Positions 33,003 through 41,233 of a stretch of 64,000 bases of DNA are shown here, piece after piece. Positions within the stretch are counted from its first letter, which is position 1. Each line of letters begins with the position of its first letter. The notes below the pieces were generated by a model, which saw only the letters and a program-made list of their open reading frames with translations, was not told where the DNA came from and ran no database searches. Source of the stretch: Tabrizicola fusiformis. Its GTDB lineage: Bacteria > Pseudomonadota > Alphaproteobacteria > Rhodobacterales > Rhodobacteraceae. The stretch lies in the NCBI RefSeq assembly GCF_013328815.1, contig NZ_JABUHN010000004.1:62001-126000 (forward strand). Reading direction: 5' to 3'. The position numbers were made by a program, and so were the translations under genes.

Positions 33003-33560
33003 ATGCAGCCAACCCTTCGTTCGATCTGTGTCTTCTGCGGCGCGCGCCCGGGCCGCGACCCGGCCCATGCGCAGGCGGCCCGCGCCTTTGGCGCCGCCAT
33101 CGCCGCCGAGGGCTGGCGTCTGGTCTATGGCGCGGGCGATGTCGGCCTGATGGGCGAAGTGGCCCGCGCCGCCATGGCCGCAGGCGCACCCGCGATGGGC
33201 GTGATCCCGACGCATCTGATGGGCGCCGAGCGCGGCAAGCGCGACGTGACGCAATTCGTGATCACCGAGGACATGCACGAGCGCAAGAAGGTGATGTTCA
33301 TGAACTCGGACGCTGTGGCGGTGCTGCCGGGCGGCGCGGGCAGCCTGGACGAGTTCTTCGAGGTGCTGACCTGGGCCCAGATCGGGCTGCACCGCAAACC
33401 GATCCTGCTGCTGGATGTCGCAGGCTACTGGCAGCCGCTGGTGGCCCTGCTGCGCCATATCGTCGATCAGGGCTTTGCCGACCCCTCGATGCTGACCCTG
33501 TTTCAGGTGGTGCCGGATGTGCCCGCCGCGGTGACGGCGCTGCGCGGGGCGCTGGGGTGA
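33003..33560 (+). CDS. LOG-family protein (Rossmann-fold nucleotide hydrolase)
   Basis: The protein is 185 residues from the ATG at 33003. It has the LOG/TIGR00730 pattern: [65 protein letters not shown]. The PGGxGTxxE motif appears as PGGAGSLDE. Family members cleave cytokinin-type nucleoside monophosphates to free base and ribose phosphate, or act on other nucleotides. It is divergent from the LysM gene with a 115-bp gap. Confidence 0.9.
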   Translation: MQPTLRSICVFCGARPGRDPAHAQAARAFGAAIAAEGWRLVYGAGDVGLMGEVARAAMAAGAPAMGVIPTHLMGAERGKRDVTQFVITEDMHERKKVMFMNSDAVAVLPGGAGSLDEFFEVLTWAQIGLHRKPILLLDVAGYWQPLVALLRHIVDQGFADPSMLTLFQVVPDVPAAVTALRGALG

Positions 33561-33579
33561 CGGAGGAGGGTAGCACCGT

Positions 33580-34440
33580 TCAGGGTTTGCCCTGTGCCCC
33601 GCTGTCCTGCCGCATCCCCAAGGAGAAGCCAGCTTTCTCGGTAATCCTGCGCAGCCGATCGAGGGCTGTCGGCTGATCCAGCCGCAGGGCCATGCTGCCA
33701 CCCATAAGGGCAGCCCGCAGATCGAACGGATAGGAAAGACCTTTCGGAAACTCGAAGGTCCGGGCAGCGCCCATGAGCGGCTGGCCAATGCCGATTGCCG
33801 ACAGTGCGATCCTGAGTTCCTTTTCCGAGCCATACCGCTGCCCGTCCTTCCAGAAGACTGGAACAACCGGGTTCGGAAAGATGTCGGAGGCGAGTTTCAT
33901 ATCCCTCCAGTCGCCATGCTGAACCCGACCGTAGTTCACCGAAAAAAGCTGAAGCCAATGCGGCGTTGGGCCGGTTTCAGTCTCAAGTATCGCCTGCACC
34001 GCTTCATTCACCAGGCGGCGGAGGACGCTGAAGCGGACCTCAATGCCGACCTTGGTGTCCTGCCCGCCCGGACCACCGTAGGCGCTCCACATTTCGGGGC
34101 TGTTCTCCATCGTGAAGCAACAAGCTTAGCTTCGAGACCGGCATTGGTCGTAGTAGTCGGCCAGTGTCTGTTTTGCGGCCTTCTCGAACGCCACCTGTTT
34201 GGCCAGCTTGCGGTCCTCCGGGGCGATCTCTCCGTCGTGCGGGTCAACGTCATAGCAGTCGACCCGGTTGAAGTGGAGATAGCCGTCCTGCAACGATCTT
34301 TCGAAGTTATCGAGACTCATAATCTTCAGAAGAAGATGATCGCCCGGCGGTATGTCCATCAAAGGAGCGTGCGGCTCGATATGCCCACGAATAAAATCCA
34401 CCGACGGTCCCCCCAAATCATACGGGACACTCTGGATCAA
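33580..34440 (-). pseudogene. DUF2971-like gene broken by an in-frame stop
   Basis: Two frames, 34440-34126 and 34110-33580, are in the same reading frame and join across a single TAA at 34126-34128. Read through, the protein is about 286 residues. It shows LDNFERSLQDGYLHFNRVDCYDVDPHDG, a stop, then ACCFTMENSPEMWSAYGG. In intact DUF2971-type proteins the stop position would be a Tyr or similar codon, one base from TAA. The gene lies alone between LOG and rarD and may be an acquired abortive-infection-type gene now dead. The family has no firm function. Confidence 0.7.
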
Positions 34441-34484
34441 TCATCGCTCCGGCGAAAGACCCGCCACCTGTTGTGTGGCTGACC

Positions 34485-35354
34485 TTAGCCCCGCTCCTGC
34501 CGCCAGCTTTCGGCGGAATAGAGGACCAGCCCCGCCCAGACCAAGACCAGCGCGGCCCCGTGCCAGCGGGTAAAGGCATCACCCATGATCAGCGTGGCGC
34601 AGCCGATCTGCAATGTGGGGTTCAGATATTGCACCAGCCCCAGCGTCGAAAGCCGCACCCGCTGCGCCCCCCATGAAAACAGGATCAGCGGCCCGGCGGT
34701 GATCAGCCCGGCGACGGGCAAAAGCAGGCTTGCCCCGGCGTCATGGCCAAAGGCGCCCTGCCCCGTCACCTCCAGCCAGATCAGCCAGCCAAGGGCAAAG
34801 GGCGCGATCAGCGCCACTTCCGCCGTTACGGTCACCGCCGCAGCCGTCTTCAGCCCGCGCTTGATCCGGCTGTAGGCGGCGAAACTGGCTGCCAATGCCA
34901 GCGCCAGCCAGGGCGCAACCCCCAGCCCCCAGGTCAGCAGGCCCACCGCCAGCGTGGCCAGCGCCACCGCCAGCCCCTGCAACCGCGTCAACCGTTCGCC
35001 CAGCGTTGCCACGCCCAGCAAAACAGCCATCAGCGGAAAGATGTAATAGGCCAGCCCCGCCTCAACCGCATGGCCGCGCTGCACTGCCCAGATGAAGACG
35101 AACCAGTTGAAACTGATCAGCGCCGAAGCCGCCGCGATCCGGCCAAACTCGGGGTTGCGCCACAGGCCCAGAAGTGCTGCCAACCGCCCCTGCATCGCCA
35201 GCATGGCGCCGAAGAACACCAGCGACCAGATGGTGCGATGCGCCATCATCTCGGGCGCGGGAATGCGGCCGAGATAGCGGTAATACATCGGCGCCACGCC
35301 CCAGACGACGCAGGCGGCCAAAACCATCCAGACACCGGAACGCGCGGCGGTCAT
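34485..35354 (-). CDS. rarD: EamA-family transporter RarD
   Basis: The protein is 289 residues with ten predicted transmembrane helices in two EamA halves. MVLAACVVWGVAPMYYRYL opens the first and LGLVQYLNPTLQIGCATLIMGDAF marks the second. The RarD hallmarks YYRYLGRIPAPEMMAHRTIWSLVF and LISFNWFVFIWAVQRGHAVEAGLAYYI are present. It is an inner-membrane drug/metabolite exporter of unknown substrate. It is upstream of sodB on the same strand but read after a terminator. Confidence 0.92.
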   Translation of the reverse strand: MTAARSGVWMVLAACVVWGVAPMYYRYLGRIPAPEMMAHRTIWSLVFFGAMLAMQGRLAALLGLWRNPEFGRIAAASALISFNWFVFIWAVQRGHAVEAGLAYYIFPLMAVLLGVATLGERLTRLQGLAVALATLAVGLLTWGLGVAPWLALALAASFAAYSRIKRGLKTAAAVTVTAEVALIAPFALGWLIWLEVTGQGAFGHDAGASLLLPVAGLITAGPLILFSWGAQRVRLSTLGLVQYLNPTLQIGCATLIMGDAFTRWHGAALVLVWAGLVLYSAESWRQERG

Positions 35355-35366
35355 TCTCTATCCCAT

Positions 35367-35401
35367 TGAAAAGGCCCGCCCGGATTGCGTCCGGGCGGGC
35401 C
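35367..35401 (-). terminator. Terminator of sodB
   Basis: GGCCCGCCCGG (35373-35383) pairs perfectly with CCGGGCGGGCC (35391-35401). In the leftward direction the stem is followed by TTTTC. It lies between sodB and rarD. Confidence 0.75.
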
Positions 35402-35422
35402 GAAATCCTGCCTTGCCGCCGA

Positions 35423-36025
35423 TTACAGCTTGGCCGCGACCGCTTCCCAGTTGACCAGCTTGTCAAGGAAGTTGGTCAGGTAGGCCGGGCGCTTGTTGCG
35501 GAAGTCGATGTAATAGGAATGCTCCCACACATCGCAGCCCAGAAGCGCGGTCTGGCCAAAGCACAAGGGGTTCACGCCATTTTCGGTCTTGGTGATCTTC
35601 AGCGCGCCCGACGCGTCCTTGACCAGCCAGGCCCAGCCCGAACCGAACTGACCGGCACCGGCGGCGGCGAAATCTTCCTTGAACTTGGCAACCGAACCGA
35701 AAGCCTCGACCAGCGCCTTTTCCAGCGCGCCGGGGATCTTCTTGTCTTCGCCCGGGCCCATCACCTCCCAGAAGAGGTTGTGGTTCCAGTGCTGCGAGGC
35801 GTTGTTGAAGATGCCGTTCTGGGCCACGCTGCCTGCGGCATAGGTGCCCTTGACGATATCTTCCAGCGACTTGCCGTCCCATTCGGTCCCGGCAATCAGC
35901 TTGTTGCCGTTATCGACATAGGCTTTGTGGTGCAGGTCGTGGTGGTATTCCAGCGTCTCTTTCGACATGCCAAGGGATGCCAGCGCATCATGGGCATAGG
36001 GCAGATCGGGAAGGGTGAAAGCCAT
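35423..36025 (-). CDS. sodB: Superoxide dismutase, Fe type
   Basis: The protein is 200 residues. Metal ligands are His in LEYHHDLHH, His in WNHNLFW, and Asp and His in DVWEHSYYIDF. A Gln at the position of QHWNH (SQHWNH) and the lack of the Gly pair that marks Mn enzymes favour the Fe subgroup. It converts superoxide to peroxide and oxygen in the cytoplasm. A Shine-Dalgarno (GGAGAT) lies a few bases before the start. Confidence 0.95.
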   Translation of the reverse strand: MAFTLPDLPYAHDALASLGMSKETLEYHHDLHHKAYVDNGNKLIAGTEWDGKSLEDIVKGTYAAGSVAQNGIFNNASQHWNHNLFWEVMGPGEDKKIPGALEKALVEAFGSVAKFKEDFAAAGAGQFGSGWAWLVKDASGALKITKTENGVNPLCFGQTALLGCDVWEHSYYIDFRNKRPAYLTNFLDKLVNWEAVAAKL

Positions 36026-36259
36026 GGGGATCTCCTGTTCGCGGCAAAACCGATGCTGCGAATAAGGGCCGCGGGACGGGGAAGGTCAAGGGCTGACATC
36101 GCCCGATCCCGCGGGCGGCGCGGCCACGGGGCTGTGAAATCGCTTGATCGGCGGCCCGTCGCGCCACAATCATGCAGGGAATTTCCGCATTGCTGTCCCT
36201 TCCGATACCTCTGCTGTTTCGGTTGCCTTTTCCTTCATTCCTTGCCCGGGAGACCTGCC

Positions 36260-37222
36260 ATGCCGCTTTCCGATGCCCTCAAGCGCTATTTGCGCAAAGG
36301 CGCCTTCCCCCTGAAGTCCGAAGGCGATCTTGCGCTCTGGCGGGAGCTGATCACAGCGATGGAGACCAATCTTCCCGGCACAACGGCCGAGGCGAATGCC
36401 CTGATGATGGGGCTGGACTATAGTGACCACTGGGGCCGCATCATCGTGAACGGAACCGATTTCTCGGCCAGTCTGGATGAGGGTTCTGCCTTTGTTGGCG
36501 CGGCGCACAGCGCGCTGATGTCGAATTTCGACACCTACAACCGTAAGGGCGATACCCGGGTGCAGGGTCTGGTGCAGCGGCTGCGCAATGTGGCGCAGGC
36601 CAATGGGCTGGTCGATCAGTCGCATGTGACGCTGGGTGCCGCCTCGCCCAGCCATGGCATGGGGACAGCGCTGTCCACGCCGGGCGCCCTGACTTATCTG
36701 CCCGACCCCAAGCTTTACGGGGCAAGCGCCTTTGGCTCACAACCCGATCAAAGCGAGATCGAGCGGCTGGCACCGCTCTGGGGCGTCCTCAAGAAGCGCT
36801 GCCATGAGAACATGCATACCGGCGCCCTGGGCAAGAAGACCCATTATGTGCTGGCCCATCTCTTGAACCATCAGGTCAACGGCAGCGGCGCCGATCCGCG
36901 CAACGTGGTGCCGTTCTCTGCCGATGCCAATACCCGCATGGCGCGCGAGGTGGAGGGGTTCCTCAAGGAACTGGTGCAGAACGGCATCCGGGTGCGTTAT
37001 ACGATCACCATGGATGCGCCGGTGGGCATGACGCCGGGCCGCAAGGCGGCGCTGCAAAACTGCACCACCGACGAAGAGCGTGAGATTGTCGAGGCCGAGG
37101 CCCTGCTGCCATCGGCGCTGATCCTGTCGCTTGAGGGGCACGACGGCACCGATTGGGTTTCGGTGGTCAACTGTCACCGGGTGGAAAATCAGGTGCCCGA
37201 GACGGTGCCGACGATCCGTTAG
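36260..37222 (+). CDS. Putative non-specific nuclease-like toxin domain protein
   Basis: The protein is 320 residues from the ATG at 36260. The N-terminal half is unrecognised. The C-terminal half has a block around 190-240 (THYVLAHLLNHQVNGSGADP-type segment with NVVPFSADANTRMAREVEGFLKELV). The spacing of AHLLN, NGSG, NVVPFS and AN resembles His-Me-finger DNA/RNA nuclease domains found in polymorphic toxins and in cargo of contractile injection systems. No immunity gene or secretion gene is beside it. The assignment rests on eye-level motif similarity. Confidence 0.5.
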   Translation: MPLSDALKRYLRKGAFPLKSEGDLALWRELITAMETNLPGTTAEANALMMGLDYSDHWGRIIVNGTDFSASLDEGSAFVGAAHSALMSNFDTYNRKGDTRVQGLVQRLRNVAQANGLVDQSHVTLGAASPSHGMGTALSTPGALTYLPDPKLYGASAFGSQPDQSEIERLAPLWGVLKKRCHENMHTGALGKKTHYVLAHLLNHQVNGSGADPRNVVPFSADANTRMAREVEGFLKELVQNGIRVRYTITMDAPVGMTPGRKAALQNCTTDEEREIVEAEALLPSALILSLEGHDGTDWVSVVNCHRVENQVPETVPTIR

Positions 37223-37223
37223 C

Positions 37224-38123
37224 CTATTCCAGCCGCGCCGGAAAGCCGGGCGCGCGCAGATCGGTGCCGAGCAGGTCTTCCAGCAGCTTGGCGATCATCG
37301 GCGATTGCGCCGCCCCGCCATAGGCCGCCTTGGCCGCCACATAGGTCTGGTTGGTGGCACTGGCGAGGTCCAGCGGCACGCCGAATTCGCGCCCGAATTC
37401 CAGCGCGAAACCAAGGTCTTTCAGCGCAAGGTCGATGGAAAAGGCGATGTCGTAAGACCCGTTCAGGATCAGCGCCCCTTCGGTTTCATGCACAAAGGAA
37501 TTGCCGGAACTTGCCGCAATGGCGTGCCACGCCTGACCAAGGTCCAGCCCGCCGCGCTTGGCCAGCATCAGCGCCTCGCCGCAGGCTTTCAGATGGATGA
37601 AGGCCAGCATGTTGGTGATGACTTTGATGATGCTCGACGCACCCAAAGGCCCCATGTGAAAGATGCGGTCGCCCATCGCCTGCATTGCCGGGCGGTGCAA
37701 TTCGACCAGATCGGCATCGCCGCCGGGCAGCATGGTGATCTTGCCCTGCGCCGCCAGATGCACCCCGCCGGTGACCGGCAGTTCCAACATCCGCACCCCG
37801 GCCACCGCCGCGACTGCGGCCAGTTTCAGCACCTCATCCCGGCCAAGGGTGGACATTTCCAGCCAAGATGAACCCTTGTTCATATGCGGCAGGATATTCC
37901 GCAACACCCGTTCGGAAACCGCCGGCGACGGCAGGCAGGTGATCACATGATCCACCTGCGCCGCAAGCTCTTCGGCGCTGGCGGCAAGGGTCGCCCCCTC
38001 GGCCACCAGCGGCGAGGCCAGAGCGGGGTTCAGGTCATAGACCACCACCCCGAAGCCGGCCTTCACCAGACAAGCCGCACAATTGGCCCCGAGGTTGCCC
38101 AGGCCGATATATCCGTAACGCAT
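37224..38123 (-). CDS. NAD-dependent beta-hydroxyacid dehydrogenase family protein
   Basis: The protein is 299 residues from the ATG at 38123. The dinucleotide-binding motif is GYIGLGNLGANCAACLVKAG. The substrate-site block VTGGVHLAAQGKITMLPGGD and the catalytic Lys region SIIKVITNMLAFIHLKACGEALMLAKRGGLD follow. This is the 3-hydroxyisobutyrate/2-hydroxy-3-oxopropionate dehydrogenase family. The downstream neighbours suggest that it acts in the methylated-amine block rather than in valine breakdown. Its true substrate is unknown. Confidence 0.88.
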   Translation of the reverse strand: MRYGYIGLGNLGANCAACLVKAGFGVVVYDLNPALASPLVAEGATLAASAEELAAQVDHVITCLPSPAVSERVLRNILPHMNKGSSWLEMSTLGRDEVLKLAAVAAVAGVRMLELPVTGGVHLAAQGKITMLPGGDADLVELHRPAMQAMGDRIFHMGPLGASSIIKVITNMLAFIHLKACGEALMLAKRGGLDLGQAWHAIAASSGNSFVHETEGALILNGSYDIAFSIDLALKDLGFALEFGREFGVPLDLASATNQTYVAAKAAYGGAAQSPMIAKLLEDLLGTDLRAPGFPARLE

Positions 38124-38170
38124 GATGTTCCTGTGATTTTGGGGCGGCACCATGGCCGCCCCGGTTGCCC

Positions 38171-39601
38171 TCAGGCGCCCCAGCCGACGATGCCCTTGAC
38201 CTCACAGAAGTCATGGATGCCCCAATCGGCATATTCACGCCCGTTGCCCGATTGTTTGTAGCCGCCGAAGGGCGCAAAGGTATCCCATGCCGGATAGTTC
38301 AGATTCACCGTGCCCGCCCGCAGGCGCCGCGCCAGAACCTTGCCCTCTTCCACCGGCCCGGCGATATAGGCCGCCAGCCCGTAAGGCGTGTCATTGGCCA
38401 TCACCACCGCATGGTCCAGATCGTCATAGGGCAGGATCGACAGCACCGGGCCAAAGATCTCTTCCTTCGAAATGGTCATCTCATTGGTGACGTTGCCGAA
38501 AATCGTCGGGCGCACGAACCAACCGCGGTTGACGCCCACCGGGCGGCCGACACCGCCACAGACCAGCGTGGCGCCTTCGTCAATCCCGGCCTGAATCAGC
38601 CGCTGCACCTTGTCGAATTGCAGCTTTGACACCAGCGGCCCCATCGTGGTCGCCGTATCGGTCGGATCGCCCACCACCACGGCCGCCGCCGCCTCGGCCG
38701 CATAGACCAGCGCCTGATCGTGCTGGCTGCGGTGGACGAACATCCGCGTCGGCGCGTCGCAGCTTTGGCCGGTGTTGCCGAAACAACCCTCGACCCCGCC
38801 CTTAACCGCCGCCTCAAGATCGGCGCTCGGCAGGATGATGTTGGGCGATTTGCCGCCCAGCTCCTGCGCCACCCGCTTGACCGTCGGCGCCGCCGCCGCC
38901 GCAACCGCGGTGCCCGCACGGGTCGAGCCGGTAAAGCTGACCATGTCCACCTCGGGATGCGACGACATCCGCGCGCCCACCTCCAACCCGGTGCCGTTCA
39001 CCATGTTGAAGACGCCCGCCGGCACCCCCGCCTCATGGCAGACCTGCGCAAACAGCGTGCCCGACATCGGCGCGATTTCCGAGGGTTTCAGAACCATGGT
39101 GCAACCGGCAATCAGCGCCGGCGCCACCTTGCAGGCGATCTGGTTCATCGGCCAGTTCCACGGCGTGATCAGCGCGCAAACCCCGATCCCCTCCAGCACA
39201 ATCCGCGTGTCGCCGCGCATGTATTCCCAGGCCATCTCCTCGGCGGCCTTGATGGTGCTTTCGATATGCACCTGCCCCGCCCATGCCTGTGCGCCGCGCG
39301 CCCATTCAATGGGGGCGCCCATCTCGGTGGACATCACCTGTGCGAACTCTTCGTATTTCGAATTGTAGACCTCAAGAATACGCTTCACGAAGGCAATCCG
39401 CTCGGCCACCGGGGTAACGGTCCAGCCATCGAACGCCGCCCGCGCCGCTGCAATGGCCGCGTCGATATCGGCCTGATCACCCAGGGCGACCTCGGCCACG
39501 ATTTCCTCGGTCGCGGGGTTTTCCACTCCCATGCGGTTGGTCGAATGCGGCGCCACCCAGGCTCCGTTGATATAGAACTTGTCCAGATGTGCCGGGATCA
39601 T
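38171..39601 (-). CDS. NAD-dependent aldehyde dehydrogenase
   Basis: The protein is 476 residues from the ATG at 39601. Catalytic parts are Cys in GCFGNTGQSCDAPTRMF, Glu in QELGGKSPNIILP, and the Asn region ITPWNWPMNQIACKVAPALIAG. It has a KPSE nucleotide site and an EIFGPVLSILPYDD segment. It oxidises an aldehyde to the acid in the cytoplasm. It lies seven bases after the MttB-family gene, so aldehydes from demethylation of methylated amines (or related compounds) are likely substrates. Confidence 0.93.
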   Translation of the reverse strand: MIPAHLDKFYINGAWVAPHSTNRMGVENPATEEIVAEVALGDQADIDAAIAAARAAFDGWTVTPVAERIAFVKRILEVYNSKYEEFAQVMSTEMGAPIEWARGAQAWAGQVHIESTIKAAEEMAWEYMRGDTRIVLEGIGVCALITPWNWPMNQIACKVAPALIAGCTMVLKPSEIAPMSGTLFAQVCHEAGVPAGVFNMVNGTGLEVGARMSSHPEVDMVSFTGSTRAGTAVAAAAAPTVKRVAQELGGKSPNIILPSADLEAAVKGGVEGCFGNTGQSCDAPTRMFVHRSQHDQALVYAAEAAAAVVVGDPTDTATTMGPLVSKLQFDKVQRLIQAGIDEGATLVCGGVGRPVGVNRGWFVRPTIFGNVTNEMTISKEEIFGPVLSILPYDDLDHAVVMANDTPYGLAAYIAGPVEEGKVLARRLRAGTVNLNYPAWDTFAPFGGYKQSGNGREYADWGIHDFCEVKGIVGWGA

Positions 39602-39608
39602 GGCGACC

Positions 39609-41168
39609 TCACTTGAAGTAGATGTTGAAGCGCTGGCGGATGGCGCGGTCGATCTCGGGATCAATCACATTGCCCGCCTTGGCGAGAATCTCATTCTTCC
39701 GCGCAATCGCGCGATCAAGCAACAGCGGCTTGCCCGCCTCGTTCCATTCCTTGGGGCTCATCCGGTTGCCGACCTTGGGATAGATATATTCGGTCTGCAT
39801 CAGCTTCAGCGTCTGGTCGCTGCCCAGATAATGCCCCGGCCCGCCCAGACAGACCTCTTTCATCGCCTCGATCGAGGTGCTGTCCGGCGTCACGTCGATG
39901 CCGCGGACCAGCCGCATCGCCTGCCCCAGCAGGTCATCGCCCAAGACAAGGCTTTCCAGACAGAAGCCCAGCAGGCTGGCGTGCATCCCCACCGCCTCAT
40001 AGCACATGTTCAGGCCCGACAGGCCCGCCAGCGCATTGGTGATGCCCTGCTCCCAGCCCGCCTGCATGTCGGGCAGCTTGCTGTCGGAAATGCCGCTGGC
40101 CGCCCCGCCGGGAAGGTCATAGAAACGGTGCATCTGCGCACAACCGGCCGTCAGCAGCGCCTGTTCCGCCGAACCGCCCGACATTGCCCCCGTCCGCAGA
40201 TCGCTAACGAAAGGCCAGGTGCCAAAGATCGCCGGGGCGCCCCTCTTGATGGCATTGACATAGACGACCCCCGCCAGACATTCCGCCATGGCCTGCACGA
40301 TGGTCAGCGCGATGGGTGCCGGAGCCGTCGCCCCCGCCTGCCCCGCCGACAGCAAGAGCATCGGCATCCCACGGCGGATGCAATCCTCCATCGTGATGCA
40401 GGATTCCTCGGCGAACTTCATCGGTGGCACAACGAAGCAATTGGAATTGCTTACAAAAGGCCGCTCACGCCATTTGTCCTCGCCCCCCGCCACGGTATAA
40501 AGCATCTCGAAACAATCGGCGACATGGGCCGGGTCGCTGAAACTGGTTCCGACATGTTTCCGGGTGCCCGCAAGGCAGCCATACAGCGTGTTGAGGTCCA
40601 TCTCCTTGTTGTCCACCACATCACGGCAGACCATGGTGCGCTGGTAGAAGTGGATGTTGTCCAGATTGTCCACCAGCCGCGCCGCGTCATACAGGTCTTG
40701 CGCCGTGGACTCGCGATAGTCCAGCGTGATCGGGTCCACGATATGCACCGCCGCCCCCGCTGTGCCGAAATGCACATTCGAGCCGCTCAGATGCAGGTCA
40801 TGTTTCGGGTCGCGGGCGTGCAGGGTGATGCCCCGCGCCGCCACCGCCAGCATATCCTCGACCAGCGCCCGCGGGAAACGGATGCGCCCGTCATCGCCCA
40901 GCACCGCCCCCGCCCCGGTCAGAATCTCCACCCCCGAAGGCGGGGCCTGCGACAGCCCGATCTCTTCCAGCGCCTGCAAGGCAGATTCGTGGATCTGCGC
41001 AATTCCGGCCTCGGTCAGGGGCTTGTATTGCCCGCCGGGCATCCCCGCCCGCACCGGGCGCACGTCATCGGCCAAGGGCGCCGCACGCATCGCCACCCGG
41101 GCCGAGCGCCCACCCGACCGTCCCGCCCGCGCCCGCGCCGGTTCGCAAACTTCGCCGATATCGCTCAT
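39609..41168 (-). CDS. MttB-family (non-pyrrolysine) methylamine methyltransferase
   Basis: The protein is 519 residues from the ATG at 41168. It has the trimethylamine methyltransferase fold pattern, including HESALQALEEIGL, RDVVDNKEMDLNTLYGCL, MFKFAEES-type segment PPMKFAEESCITMEDCI and GISDSKLPDMQAGWEQGI. There is no in-frame amber codon, so it belongs to the non-pyrrolysine MttB relatives that demethylate glycine betaine or other quaternary amines. Those enzymes work with a corrinoid protein; none is beside it. Its neighbours are the aldehyde dehydrogenase and the GcvT-fused flavoprotein. Confidence 0.88.
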   Translation of the reverse strand: MSDIGEVCEPARARAGRSGGRSARVAMRAAPLADDVRPVRAGMPGGQYKPLTEAGIAQIHESALQALEEIGLSQAPPSGVEILTGAGAVLGDDGRIRFPRALVEDMLAVAARGITLHARDPKHDLHLSGSNVHFGTAGAAVHIVDPITLDYRESTAQDLYDAARLVDNLDNIHFYQRTMVCRDVVDNKEMDLNTLYGCLAGTRKHVGTSFSDPAHVADCFEMLYTVAGGEDKWRERPFVSNSNCFVVPPMKFAEESCITMEDCIRRGMPMLLLSAGQAGATAPAPIALTIVQAMAECLAGVVYVNAIKRGAPAIFGTWPFVSDLRTGAMSGGSAEQALLTAGCAQMHRFYDLPGGAASGISDSKLPDMQAGWEQGITNALAGLSGLNMCYEAVGMHASLLGFCLESLVLGDDLLGQAMRLVRGIDVTPDSTSIEAMKEVCLGGPGHYLGSDQTLKLMQTEYIYPKVGNRMSPKEWNEAGKPLLLDRAIARKNEILAKAGNVIDPEIDRAIRQRFNIYFK

Positions 41169-41191
41169 CCCTTGCCCCTTCATCTTGGCAA

Positions 41192-41228
41192 AAATATCCC
41201 GGGGGTCCGGGGGCTGGCCCCCGGTCCG
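41192..41228. repeat. AAATATCCC-type hairpin repeat, copy A
   Basis: AAATATCCC is followed by a hairpin, CCGGGGGC (41207-41214) with GCCCCCGG (41217-41224). It lies in the gap between the MttB and flavoprotein genes. Close copies are at 44443-44485 and 54483-54519. Confidence 0.75.
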
Positions 41229-41233
41229 CCGCC

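Noticed and set aside
39609-41168. Pyrrolysine-containing trimethylamine methyltransferase
   Set aside because: The frame has no in-frame amber codon over its full length.
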